A DNA stretch of 64,000 nt. It comes from Tetrapyrgos nigripes. Lineage: Eukaryota; Basidiomycota; Agaricomycetes; Agaricales; Campanellaceae. The stretch covers positions 620,001 through 684,000 of the forward strand of contig JAACJM010000017.1 of the NCBI GenBank assembly GCA_013368315.1, read 5' to 3'. This document shows positions 11,055-21,400 of the stretch, one piece after another. Each line of letters starts with the position of its first letter. Within the stretch, counting starts at the first letter, position 1. The position numbers were made by a program, and so were the translations under genes. Below the pieces are notes generated by a model, which saw nothing but the letters and a program-made list of their open reading frames with translations, ran no database searches and was not told the origin of the DNA.

Positions 11055-12455
11055 ATGACTCAAACACCTGGTAGTCCCAAGAAGAAGAAAGTGGGAGGCT
11101 TGACCCCCAAGAAGACATGTTCTACAGGCTCTAAGCAGAAGGGAAAGGCAGCGGAAGCAGTGAAGAAGGCCACTAAGGTTCCTACCATTAAAATCAAGTG
11201 CATAATGATGTTTTTACTGTTGTATGAAGTCTTAATCAAGCTTTATATATACTTTTTACAGGTGGCAGAGTGACAGGGACCTTACTGACAGGCTTCTTAC
11301 AATCATTGAAGGCAAAAACAGCTACAAACAGGCTTTCAGCTTCTTGATGGATTAGAATGGCAAAACCACTAATTCAGGTGGGAAGGATATGAATGCAATG
11401 TATTTGGACATTGTGCGCCAGCTTTTTTTGAGGCCAGATGAAGCTGGAGCTACTACTACCAAGTACAAGGAGGAGGATGTTCCGAGTTTATGGAAACCAG
11501 TATCCAACCACATTGCAAAGTACATTTCTCAACAGTTTTGTTCACCATGTCAGCTTGCTCATTTACATTATAGATTGAAGCAGCTGTATCGTGAAAACTG
11601 TGATAAGCTTTCAGAGACTGGTCAGGGTCTTATTCATGATGGAAGAGCCTCTGAGATCACCAAAGGCAGTGAACTGGACAACACATGGAGTAAGTTTCTT
11701 GTGGTTTATCTATGCAAAAGAATTACTTAATTACTTATCTATATTTCTAGCTGCTATTGAGTCCAGGTTTCCATGGTATTTGCATATGCATAACCTCTTT
11801 GGCTGCAGTCCTGTCCTTGAAAGGTCTGCAATTGGAAACAGTACAAGTGCTGTGAACACTAGTGTACTAGACAGTCATTTCAGATCAGTATGTGTTCTAA
11901 CCTTCTTAATCCTTCTTGGCATAACAAAACATGGTTTAGGCTCGGTCAAATCATACTGCCAGGTCTGCTACATCTATTGAATGGTCACAGTCTGATAGAG
12001 ACCCTGAGAGCTCTGACCACACCAGCTCTGACTCCGAGTCTAATGACAGTGACAAGGAGCAGGGAGTAGCCAAGTGGAAGATGGCTCCCAAGACACCAGT
12101 GAAGCACCAGTCACCCTCTCCTCCTGAATCTTCATTGCAGCCTCCTCACAGTCAGAAACGCAAGTCCCTGAATGAACTTGTGAATGATGTTGCTGGTGAG
12201 GAACACCAATCATGTGAGTGCATGCTTAAGATGCGTTTGAAGGAGAAATCTGCTTGGGCTGATCGTAAGTATAGTCAAAAGGCTATGGTGGAGTTGAAGA
12301 AGTTGCAGTTCTATCGAGAGGAGGCTGAGAGGCAAAGGGAAGAGGCTGAGAGACAACGGGCACATGAGCAGGACATGATCGAGAGGACCATTGTGTTAGA
12401 GGGTATTCAACATGGTGGTCCAGCTCCAGTTTATGATCCATCTCTTCAAAACTAG
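11055..12455 (+). CDS. Myb/SANT-like accessory protein of the Harbinger element
   Basis: The start at 11055 gives a lysine-rich N-terminus (SPKKKKVGGLTPKK, likely nuclear localisation). Introns at 11198-11261, 11690-11750 and 11888-11939 join it to a trihelix/Myb-like region (WQSDRDLTDRLLTIIEGKNS), then LWKPVSNHIAKYISQQFCSP and the motif FPWYLHMHNLFGCSPV. The last exon has a serine/aspartate-rich linker and a C-terminal coiled coil (FYREEAERQREEAERQRAHE). In Harbinger elements such a protein binds the ends and brings the transposase into the nucleus. One in-frame TAG (near 11351, after FLMD) breaks this copy unless it is read differently, so it is probably non-functional. It converges on the transposase gene, with about 40 bp between them. 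Confidence 0.8.
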
Positions 12456-12625
12456 TTATGATTTACTAGATAGAATTATAGTATATATTCAATGCATATT
12501 TAACTATTTAACTCCAACTCCTCGAACAGCTTCTGCTTCAGATAATTGCACTTCCTTTTGCCTTCCTCCAACTCCTTGTCCTCATCCCGTTCATTGGTAG
12601 CCGCATCTGATGCCTCCTGCTCTCG

Positions 12626-13946
12626 TCACCAGGCTCTCTGCTCTCTACGCTGCTGACGAGCATATCTTTTACCCTTTCTGTAGAAATCATCCTGGTTGTG
12701 AAAAACACCATGCTCATGCTTGGCAGCAAAGGCATGGATATGAATGCAACCTGTGATCCACAGAGCTGCAAACATGTTGCCTTCTTCACCATTGATGGTG
12801 ATGCGCAAGCCACATAATGAGGAAAACTGGCCTTTCAGAAAGCCAACAGCATGCTCAGAACGTATCCGAACCTTTGAGACATGATAGTTGTAGAGAGTGT
12901 TGTCTGCAGTATCCTTCTCTGGTCTAATAGAGACAAAAGGTTAGAAAGATACATATATATGAGGACAAGTCATACTTCTTGAATGGTGTCTGACACCAGT
13001 ATGTCAGGGGCTGTTGCATCATGCTGGCTCCCAGGAAGGCCAACACTATAGTCAATAATATCCAGGTTAGGTGTTGACACAAGCTAATAAAGAAATACAT
13101 ATACATAAGCAAGGCAGAAATGGATTAGGCAACACTGCAGCTTACCTGTACATTTACTGAATAGTTTGACTTGCGATCAAAGTAGACGTTTCCAAAGTAT
13201 GAAGGATGACGGAATAGGGGAATAAGTGTCCCATCAACCATAAGCCATCCATCTCGCCAAGATTCACATGAATTATCCTCAACCCACTGCTTGGCTTCCT
13301 CTTTTCCCTGGTCATCAGGCCACTGAACTGATGCATTTCGAAAGCTTTCTGAGTTCACAGCCTTCAGGACCCTGAAAGTACACAAAGGTACAGTCCCATT
13401 ACCAACTCCAAACAGCAATGCAACCTTGATGACTGATGCCGCATTCCCATAATGACCAAAACAATACAGAGCAATGGCAACCTGCTCTTCAACAGGCATC
13501 TGTGGATTGTTTGAATTGTTATGGAACACCTCATCACCCTGAATGGCAGATACAAGACCATCAAAGCAGGAAGGGTCAACACAGACATATTCTCGAAAGA
13601 GTTCTGGCCGTTCGTGCCTGTATGTATCAAGCAGGACATGCAGGAAGGTTTGACTCTTTGGAATGGTTTGGTGAGGTGCAAGGTTCCTACTGGAGTACAG
13701 AGCAGTCACGCATTCCACATATTGCTGGACTGGTGTAGGCTCCTCCTCAGAATCAGAAGAGCTTGTAGATGACGTGTCCCAAGACATATCAGATCCAGAG
13801 GAAGAGCTATCTGACTCAGAGGAGTCAGAATCTGAGAAATAGATGTCTTCCTGGGCATCTCCTGCTTGAATACGCATAATATAGTCAGTAATAAAGGCCC
13901 TTTGGAGGACATAGGCAGCTTCTGAATGTGAACTGCAGGTGGGCAT
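12626..13946 (-). CDS. PIF/Harbinger transposase (DDE_4 superfamily)
   Basis: Three exons: 13946-13146, 13083-12976 and 12923-12626. The acidic, serine-rich N-terminus (DIYFSDSDSSESDSSSSGSD) precedes an HTH-like region (MPVEEQVAIALYCFGHYGNA). The catalytic residues are visible: D in WLMVDGTLIPLFRHPSYFGN, D in DYSVGLPGSQHDAT, and E in VRIRSEHAVGFLKGQFSSL. The frame stops with TGA at 12626 where the next codons (CGA AGC-type, then EQEASDAATNERDEDKELEE) continue in frame to about 12497, so the last 40 or so residues, a charged coiled coil, are cut off. The start at 13946 was chosen because the longer frame would begin inside the inverted repeat. Catalytic core complete; activity doubtful. Confidence 0.9.
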
Positions 13947-14018
13947 GGGTGCAGATGAAGGGAGGAAGCAAGAAATCGATGGATTCCTTGTTCCTCGCAC
14001 GTGTAGAGGGGCATGCAG

Positions 14019-14177
14019 CTGTCGTGTGGTCAATGAACACGTGATTTTGGAGTTTGAATATATATACAAAGCCAGCAGAGCCGGTGATTCTACTCAGTAC
14101 ATATTCTCAGTGATTCTGGCTCTAAGTGACGCCCGTGCCTGCAGAATCAGCCAGAATCAGCTACTCTGAAGGACCCT
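14019..14177 (-). repeat. Right terminal inverted repeat of the Harbinger element (about 159 bp)
   Basis: This is the reverse complement of 10805-10986 apart from one 23-bp gap and scattered substitutions. It includes the TATATATACAAAGC block that could serve as promoter for the transposase gene. Confidence 0.9.
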
Positions 14178-14334
14178 AATCTCAACAGGGCAACGTGGGT
14201 CAAAAACACTTGATATTGTGCTACCAAATGCAATATGGCAGCCTCAAGCTGAGATTTGGGCTCAAGCGTTGTACTTGATGGACAAGCTTCTGGAAATGTA
14301 ACTATCTATTAATACTATTATTCCACTTGATACC

Positions 14335-14443
14335 TAGTCAAACATCGGACATGATTGTCTCCAAACGTCAGACATTGAATGCAGACATCAGACATCAAGT
14401 GCAAACATCGGACATTAAAATTTTCCCTAAACAGCAGTTCATA
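14335..14443 (-). repeat. Right terminal inverted repeat and subterminal repeats of the large TIR element
   Basis: The last 46 bp (14398-14443) pair with 3977-4022. Four copies of the unit CAAACATCGGACATT, or the close variants AACGTCAGACATT and ACATCAGACAT, stand in a row from 14338 to 14416. They mirror the units at the left end. Confidence 0.75.
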
Positions 14444-14449
14444 TAGCAA

Positions 14450-14963
14450 GAGCTGAAAAGCTGTGGTGTCCTGAAAGCTTCTTGAAGAAGGCATGAGATA
14501 TAGATTATGTGAAATTTGTTGAAATGGTATTGTTGCTACAAACCCTCTACTTAAAAGTATCAGGAATTTAAAATTTGACATCTGACCACAATTGTCGATC
14601 ATGGTCGAGCGGAATGTATGATTCGATATAACAGGATATAACAACGGTACTACAATGGTACTTTAGGCAGGTAAGGCCTAGGTCAATCAACGATCGTCAG
14701 GAGTGAAAATATAATTGAAATACTCTTGAGTAAGAGCCCCTATTCCCACCTGCTTAACTGCTGCAACTTCAAAGTGTGAGGGTGCTGGTGAGGCCTTGAG
14801 GGTTGACTCGGGTACTCATGTATATGTAATAGATACAAAAAATGTAAGCAAGAAATTTGAAAGCAAAAGCTAAGCTAAAAAACTGGGACCAATTTTCGAT
14901 AGTAAGAGCACAGCGCAAGACAAAGACGAAAAAAACAAGTGTCTCTGGTATCCACTCTTTTAT
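14450..14963. other. Transposon flank, no gene seen
   Basis: No coding pattern, RNA gene or further repeat is recognised between the right end of the large TIR element and the first tRNA gene. Confidence 0.5.
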
Positions 14964-15056
14964 TCCGTTACAGGGAATTGAACCCTGGGCTATCGCGCTG
15001 ATTCATCCTTCGATACATATGAGAGGCGATAATGTTAGCCACTACACCATAACGGA
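14964..15056 (-). tRNA. tRNA-Glu (CTC) with intron
   Basis: Read on the minus strand it has acceptor stem TCCGTTA/TAACGGA, a D arm GGTGTAGTGGCTAACA, the anticodon stem ATCGC/GCGAT around loop CTCTCA-C, and a T arm CAGGG-TTCAATT-CCCTG. The anticodon CTC reads glutamate codon GAG. An intron of about 22 nt sits one base 3' of the anticodon, the canonical place in eukaryotic tRNAs. The 93-nt span leaves a normal mature tRNA. Confidence 0.93.
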
Positions 15057-15483
15057 GTGAAAGAGAATCCATGGGGAAAGTTAATGGTCATTCTTTTCCT
15101 AGCTTTGGAAAGTCAAGTTGAAAAGTATGCGTTGTTGTGAATATGTACTTGATGATAACGTGTTGGGATGTGTCTGGGCTCTGCCGCAGCCAGGTGGTGT
15201 GGTTATTATGCCGCCGCTGCGTCAAGTAAGTACTTATCGATTAAGTATCAAGCAGTGAGCGTTGACTGGGACTGACTGGGACTAAGTGGTACACTCATGG
15301 TCGATGGCTAGCTGACTCTGATTCATTCAATACCGAGTCGGAGGGGTATGTGCACTGTGTCCTACGTCATGTGTATAAGTACAAAGTGAGAAGCCTCATC
15401 GGACTTCTAGAAGCAGATTTGCGTGAATGAAGCAAAAGGAAAAGAACAACAAAAAGAGCTTCCAGATTCAAGAGAGCAGTAGC
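15057..15483. other. Spacer between tRNA genes, no feature seen
   Basis: No open frame, repeat or RNA fold stands out in this 427-bp spacer. Confidence 0.5.
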
Positions 15484-15576
15484 TCCCTGGCTGGGAGTCG
15501 AACCCAGCTTTCGCGCGTCCGAATGCTACGGGGAGAACATGACAGGCGCGTGTACTAACCGATATACTACCAGGGA
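15484..15576 (-). tRNA. tRNA-Asp (GTC) with intron
   Basis: On the minus strand the acceptor stem is TCCCTGG/CCAGGGA, the D arm is TAGTATATCGGTTAGTA, the anticodon stem is CGCGC/GCGCG around loop CTGTCA-C, and the T arm is GCTGG-GTTCGACT-CCAGC. The anticodon GTC reads GAC/GAU. An intron of about 22 nt follows base 37. Confidence 0.93.
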
Positions 15577-15904
15577 GATGTTAACGGAGAGTGTACCTGG
15601 ATATGTAGCCGCCTGAGGTATAGATGTAGTTGCAGGGAGATCCAAAAAGGAATGAATAAAGAGAAAGAAAGGAGTAGGCGGGAGCCTTAGTATCAGCTTC
15701 CGTGGTACCGACGATCACTTCTCGATCACTCAAGTCGATCGTCGATTGCAGGTTGGAAATGCGGAAGCAGATGAGTGACCTTGTTCGGGATGGGATTGGA
15801 AATACGGAAGCATATGGCTACAACTTACACTGTAGACAAGCAGTAAACTACAGCAAAGACAGTAAAGACGGGACAGACAGGAAGGACAGGGCAGTATATG
15901 GTAT

Positions 15905-15986
15905 GGGCGTTTAGCGCAGTGGTAGCGCGTATGCTTTGCACAAGCACCGATGTATAAGGTCCAGGGTTCAATCCCCTGAACGTCCA
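15905..15986 (+). tRNA. tRNA-Ala (TGC) with short intron
   Basis: The acceptor stem GGGCGTT pairs with AACGTCC (one G-U pair), followed by discriminator A. The D arm is TAGCGCAGTGGTAGCGCG, the anticodon stem TATGC/GTATA includes one G-U pair, and loop TTTGCA-T holds anticodon TGC. An intron of about 10 nt (CAAGCACCGA) follows base 37. The T arm is CAGGG-TTCAATC-CCCTG. Opposite in strand to the two other tRNA genes. Confidence 0.92.
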
Positions 15987-16283
15987 ATTCCGATTTTCGA
16001 CACCTTTTTGGCTTTGTCTTCCTTTTTCCCTGCATATGTAGGCTTTCTTCGTTTTCTTTTTTCTTCGATCTGCATGGGAAAATTCAGACGCGCTTGCTAC
16101 GCGTAAGTCACGACCCTCACGTGTTCGTGACTCGTTCCGCTTCCAACGTCGATTGGTTTCAAGATGCAAGTCGAAATTCGGACAGTACATACGTCAGGCT
16201 ACTGAATGGATTTTAACTTTGTGTATTTCCCTTCACGTCGTGTCGAAGAATGAAAGGGAAACGTGTACTGCGCATTGGAAGTT

Positions 16284-18457
16284 ATGGTGAGTACTCCCAT
16301 CGACACCGACTCTTTTCAGGTAACCCTCCGATCTCATAAAAGTGTTTCAACTGCAAAGTCAAAGTCAACCACGACCTCTAGATCTAAAGACCCTGAGGAT
16401 GACCGTATGGATGTCGACGATGAAGCAGACGAAGAACAAGTCGACCTCGACGACGACGATGCTACTCCCAGTACCCCTTCCAGCCCAAAAACGAGTAGTA
16501 CTAACCCCGCTCACGCCGTCAAACGCGGTCAATCTCCCCCTCTCCCTCTCCCTCTTCCTACACCTCCTCGTTCCCTGAGGACAAGGTCAACGACTAGTAT
16601 TCATTCTACTACTAAAAAGGCGAAGAACAAGATACGTTTCAATGCTAACGCCAAACCCGTACCCGTACCCGTACCCATACCCACACCACCCAAAACCCCT
16701 GCTCGCGCTCGTACTCGAACTCAGTCTCAGAGTCAGAGTCAAACCCAGCAGAAGCCCCAGTCCCAGCAGCAACCCCCTCTCTCAAACAACCAACGCCTCC
16801 CCCGAAACCGCAAACCCTCCCCCTCACCAGTCCCCCTCCAACTAACAACCGACTTTGCTGATTTACTCGATAAGGCGATGAAAGAAGACTATCTTGAAAT
16901 GAGTACTAGAACGAACGACGCCGCCGATGATGATGATGGGTTTGGTGTCGACAAATTGGATGGGGTTGTGCCTGACGATGAAGACGACGACGACGAGGGG
17001 GACAAAGACGATAACCGGGGGGATGGGGACGATACCGGGAACGAGGCGGAAGATGAAGAAGAAGAGGTAGACCAGCTACTGAGAGACGATGGCGATGGTG
17101 ATAACGATTTCATCCCCGGTGCTGGTACCCGTGACGAAGCCAAAGACAAGGATAAAGCCCTTCCCCATTCCCATCCCCGTACACGTACGCGCTCTCAACA
17201 TCTCTCCAATGCCGGAGCCAACGGCGGGGCTGGTGTCGGTCCTGGTATCAGTACTCGTGTTACTCATTCTCATGCCCACGCTGCCACCAATACCACCACC
17301 AACGTCTCTCTTTTTCCTGGTAACGAAGACCCGTATACAGACTCGGACGCAGATTCAAACTCACGCCCAGACGAAAACTCACACCCAGACACAAACACAA
17401 ACTCAGACCATGACCAAGACGCAGACGCAGACGCAGACACAGACACATACGAAGACGCCCCCACTGGGTCAAAACGTAAACGTAAACGTGGAAGCGGGAC
17501 AAGTCCTTGTCTGCGTCCTCGTCCTCGTCCTTCTTACTTGGAGTTGGGTTTGGGATCTTCTTCAGCCGAATCAGACGAAGACGAAGACGAAGATGCAGAT
17601 GCAGATACCTATGGCAGTAGCATGTCTTTGAATGCGAGAGGTCGGGGTCTGGGTCGAGGAAGGGGTAGAGGCACGGGTAGAACAACGACAACGACAACGA
17701 CAACGAGGAAGGGAGAAGGAGAAAGAGAAAGAGGAACAAACCCACCTCCACGTACTCGTCGTCGAGTTTGGCTCCAGCTAGACCGAGAACGAGAACGAGA
17801 ATCTGGGGTTGAAGATGAGCTTGAAGATGAACAAAGTGTATCAGGTGGACAAGGTGACGACGCCAATACCAACACTAATACCAACGCCAACACCAACGCC
17901 AATCCCAATCCCAATCCCAATCCCAATCCCAATCTCGACGTAGACGTAGACGTTGCTGGTGTCGGTCTTGACGCTCCAATGTCATCCTCGTCCTCGCTCC
18001 CTCTTCCAACATCCGCATCAACACCTTTGTCGTTCCCATTCCCCACCTCGTTCAACTCTGACACTGGCACCCTGTTTGATATCCCGTCTTTGTCTTCGTC
18101 TTCGTCTTCGTCTTTGTATGGGTTCCATCTCCCGTCCCAATCCCAATCCCAATCCCAATCCCAACTCCCGAATCCATACTCGTCCCAGTCGCAGTCGCAG
18201 TCGCAGTTCCAGCAGCAGTACACTACCTTCAGGTCATTGCTACAGATGTTTGGAGCTAATTCTAATTCTAATTCTACTTCTGCTCCTAATTCTACTTCCG
18301 CTCCTAATTCTACTTTCACACCTGGTTCTGGTTTTGGTTCTGGTTCTGATTCTGTACCTGCAGCTACTAGTACTAGTAGGCTTTCGCTTTCACATGCCAA
18401 CTGGCTACCACCACCACCACCACCACCACCACCACTACCACCACCACCACTACCACC

Positions 18458-18489
<32 letters not shown>

Positions 18490-21400
18490 CAACAACAACA
18501 ACCCCAAGCACAACCACAAGCATTAATCTCATTCCCGACTCAGAGTCATTTTCAATCCCCCCGTCGTTACCATTACCATTAAATTCATCTTTACCTTTAC
18601 CTTCGTCTTCATCGTCATCGTCATCGTTTTCGTGGCCTATGCTTACTATGCCCATGTCTGCATCTACATCTACATCTACATCTACGTCTACGTCTACGTC
18701 CAATTATCTTCCCCCCACCCTTCCCCCAGGTCCCCCCACCCCCACCCCCAATTCCAATTCCAATTCTCTTCTCCCCACTCTTCCCCATACCCGTCCCCCC
18801 TTTTCTATTCCCCATACCCGTCCCCCTTTTCTGTTCCCCATACCCGTTCCCCCTTTTCTATTCCCCATACCCGTCCCCCCTTTTCTACACCCCGTCCACC
18901 CCGTCCCCCCCGTCCACCCAACCTAACCCGAAACCAACACCGCGCCATAACCCGTGCTCTAAACCGTGCTTCTGCTTTTGCCTCTTCGTCTTCGTCTTTA
19001 TCTGCCTCTTCGTCTTTCTCTGCCTCTTCGTCTTTGTCTGCCTCTTTGTCTTTGTCTGCCTCTTTGTCTGCCTCTTCGTCTTTATCTGCCTCTTCGTCCT
19101 CGTCTTCGTCTGCCTCTTCGTCTGCCTCTTCGTCTTTATCTGCCTCTTCGTCTTCGTCTCCCACTTCGTCTGCCTCTTCGTCTTTGTCTGCCTCTTCGTC
19201 TTTGTCTGCCTCTTCGTCTTTATCTGCCACTACCGCTTCGACGACGAATCCAACAACACAACTTACGCGGTGTTCGTTGAAGAAGGTTAGGGGGGCTTTG
19301 TTGCAGTTGCAGCCACAAGTACAAGTACAAGCTCAACAGGGGCAGGGGCAGGGGCAGGGGCAAGGACAAGGGCAGGGGCAAGGGCAAGGACAATTGGGGG
19401 AAGGAGAGAAGCAGCAGCAGCCTGAGGGGCAAGTTCACCAGGGGGAAGGAGAGGCGCAGGGAGAAGGCCGAGGCCAAGTTCAGATGGCCGGTGATACGGT
19501 ACAAAGGGTACGAACACGAGGTGAAGAAGGTGAAGGACAAAGTCAAGGTCAAGGTCAAAGTCAAAGCCAACGTCAAGGTCGTCAAAGGCAAGGTCAAAGT
19601 CAAACTCGTCGAGGTCGCCAACGTCAGGATCGTCAAGGTCAAAACCAAAACCAAAACCACGTTAGTTTTAAAGACCAACGTGCAGACCAGATCCAGACTC
19701 GGACCCAGACCCAAGTTCGAAATCCCAACCTCGACCTCGACCCCGGCCCTGGCTCTGGCTCTGGGTATGGCTATGGCCCTGGCCCTGGGCTGTTACCCAG
19801 CGTACCCACCCACGGCCCTATCCACACCACCATCTACACCGACACTCCTTCACATGTACCCACCCCCACCCCCACCCCTTCACACGTACCCATCCCCACC
19901 CACACTCCTTCACACGTACCCATCCCCACCCCTTCACACGTACCCACCCCCACCCTCGGCCCCATCCACACCACCATCTCCATCTCCACCCTCCCAACCG
20001 TCCAACACCCCGCCTACTGTGCCAAACCAGGTCGAAAAGACGACTCATCCCACAAAGACGCTTCCGTAGTTCATTCAGTTGAGAGTTTGAAAGCGTTGGG
20101 GTTTGAGGTTGTTGAGTGGGATGGGATGTGAGTACTTGTGTCTTTTTTTTTACTTACTTCGTGTCTTTTTTTACTTACTTTGTTGTCTTGTTCTTTCTTT
20201 CTTTTCTTTTCTTTTGTGCTTTTGCTTAATACTCTACCGATTGGCTTTTTTTCTCGTTCTCGTTCTCTTTCTCTTTTTGATGCTATTGACTCACGCCCCC
20301 CCTCCCCACGCTATTGACTCAACCAACCCCCAATCCCCCACAGAACCCCCCGCCCCCTCCTCGACTCCAAAGGCCGCATCATCGGCGCCCTCGCCGGCCG
20401 TCCCACCAACCCAAACTATCAAACCGCCTGTACCCAAATGTACACCCACCTAACCCACATCGGCTCCACCCCCGCCATCCAAGACCACTACACCAAACTC
20501 CCCCCAAGTCGTCGAGGCAACTTTCCAGCATACAACGTCGGTTTATCATACGGCAAAGGTCAAAAGAAACCTCAGAGATTGAAAAACCCACCTAGAATCG
20601 CACCGTTGTTGGATGGGCTTTTGGAGGATAGGGGTGTGAAGAATGTGGCTTCGTTTCAGAGTGGTGAGTAATAGTATGGATTGACACTGACAGATTATCG
20701 AATTGTAGTGTTTTTTATGCTGTACCGAACATATTATTATTATTTTTTATTGGATGTTGCCAATTGGAAGTGTTGTTGTTGGGGTATAATACTAATAATG
20801 GAGCTCTTTTGGTCTGATGTAGCTGCGTTTGTTGCTTGGGCTCCTAAACTCGCGGCGCATTACAAAACTTACCTTGATAAAATATACTCACACCCCAAGC
20901 TCGCTTCGTCGTCCTCCCCATCCCAGTCTCAATCCGAGTCCCAGTCCACCCAGTCCCCCTCCCAATCCAATCCCAATCCCAATCCCAACCCCAACCTCAG
21001 CCTACCCAGCCCCCCTCACAATCGCAGTCCCAATCTCAGCCCCAGCCTACCCATCCCCACCCCCACCCCCCCACCCCCTCAAACCCAACTTCCAACGCTC
21101 CATCTACCCCTGCTGCGCCTTCAATTTCGGCGGCAACGTCTGGACATTCAAACACCGAGACTCTCCCAACGTAGCTTACGGAATGTGTGCCATCACCGCT
21201 CTAGGGAATTTTGACCCTAAAAAAGGAGGACATTTGGTGCTTTGGGAGTTGAAGTTGGTGATAGAGTTTCCTCCTTGTTCGACTATTTTGATTCCTTCGG
21301 CGACGATTACGCATTCGAATGTGCCTGTGGCTGAAGGTGAGTACATAGATACTTGTGGCTTGCTGTGGCAGTGGTTGGGTTGATGTTGATGTTGATTTGA

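Larger units (their letters stand above)
10805..14177. mobile_element. PIF/Harbinger DNA transposon, nearly complete
   Basis: The element is 3.37 kb, bounded by long inverted repeats that begin AGGGTCCTTCAGAGTAGCTG on both strands and flanked by AAT (10802-10804 and 14178-14180). The repeat can also be read as a TA duplication if the ends are trimmed by one base. It has the two convergent genes typical of the superfamily: a DDE_4-type transposase (minus) and a Myb/SANT-like protein (plus). A 3-bp duplication fits Harbinger, although AAT differs from the usual TWA. It sits inside the integrase gene of the larger element and so is younger than that element. Confidence 0.92.
8723..14301 (+). pseudogene. 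Integrase catalytic-domain (DDE) transposon gene, interrupted by a Harbinger element
   Basis: Exons can be followed from MSLPPLPIPHHHSS (8723) through an acidic stretch (SLGDVQLQKWIYECAEEFG), an HTH-like region (GKPGHP, then KVIDPSYLCKAMNPKCRIHI, then ELAEGLRVSEKTLTSHLKQH) and the core: [10 protein letters not shown] (first D), after an intron at 9616-9673 VTGLRASTNNRAS, HVRGD (second D), and HIERLWVEVETQF (E). A tail follows with FLFLDAINDDCREFQKDWN and HPISGLGHG. A Harbinger insertion at 10805-14177 splits the 3' part; the C-terminus (GSKTLDIVLPNAIW ... LYLMDKLLEM) resumes at about 14181 and stops at 14299. Leaving out the insertion and one AAT copy keeps the frame (ETI then STGQRGSK). In-frame stops near 8810, 9160, 9457, 9777 and 9917 make it inactive. 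The family is common in agaricomycetes; the exact product name is uncertain. Confidence 0.85.
3976..14443. mobile_element. Large TIR element encoding a retroviral-type integrase, with nested insertions
   Basis: The two ends are inverted repeats: the left begins TATGAACTGCCATTTAGGGA at 3977 and the reverse complement of the right end begins TATGAACTGCTGTTTAGGGA. About 41 of 46 bases match, and nearly all differences are transitions. The 6-bp repeat TAGCAA stands just outside both ends (3970-3975 and 14444-14449), as a target site duplication would. Inside are a plus-strand integrase gene and two minus-strand genes of unknown type. A 3.4-kb Harbinger element and a 0.9-kb MITE-like element have inserted; without them and their duplications the element is about 6.2 kb. 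Polinton/Maverick elements also combine such an integrase with 6-bp duplications, but no DNA polymerase B or capsid gene is seen. Ginger elements have 4-bp duplications. The family is left open. Confidence 0.75.

Noticed and set aside
16287..16321. Intron directly after the first ATG of the dioxygenase gene (GTGAGT...TTTTCAG)
   Set aside because: At 35 nt it would be shorter than the other introns here. The frame is open without it.
17609..18703. Long minus-strand open frame (364 codons, DVDVDV.../GGGG-rich)
   Set aside because: It is the complement of the 3-bp and 6-bp repeats in the dioxygenase gene. Composition is pure repeat and there is no domain.
18805..19230. Minus-strand acidic frame (ADKDEEADKDEEAD...)
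   Set aside because: It mirrors the TCTGCCTCTTCGTCT minisatellite; an open frame is automatic for that unit.
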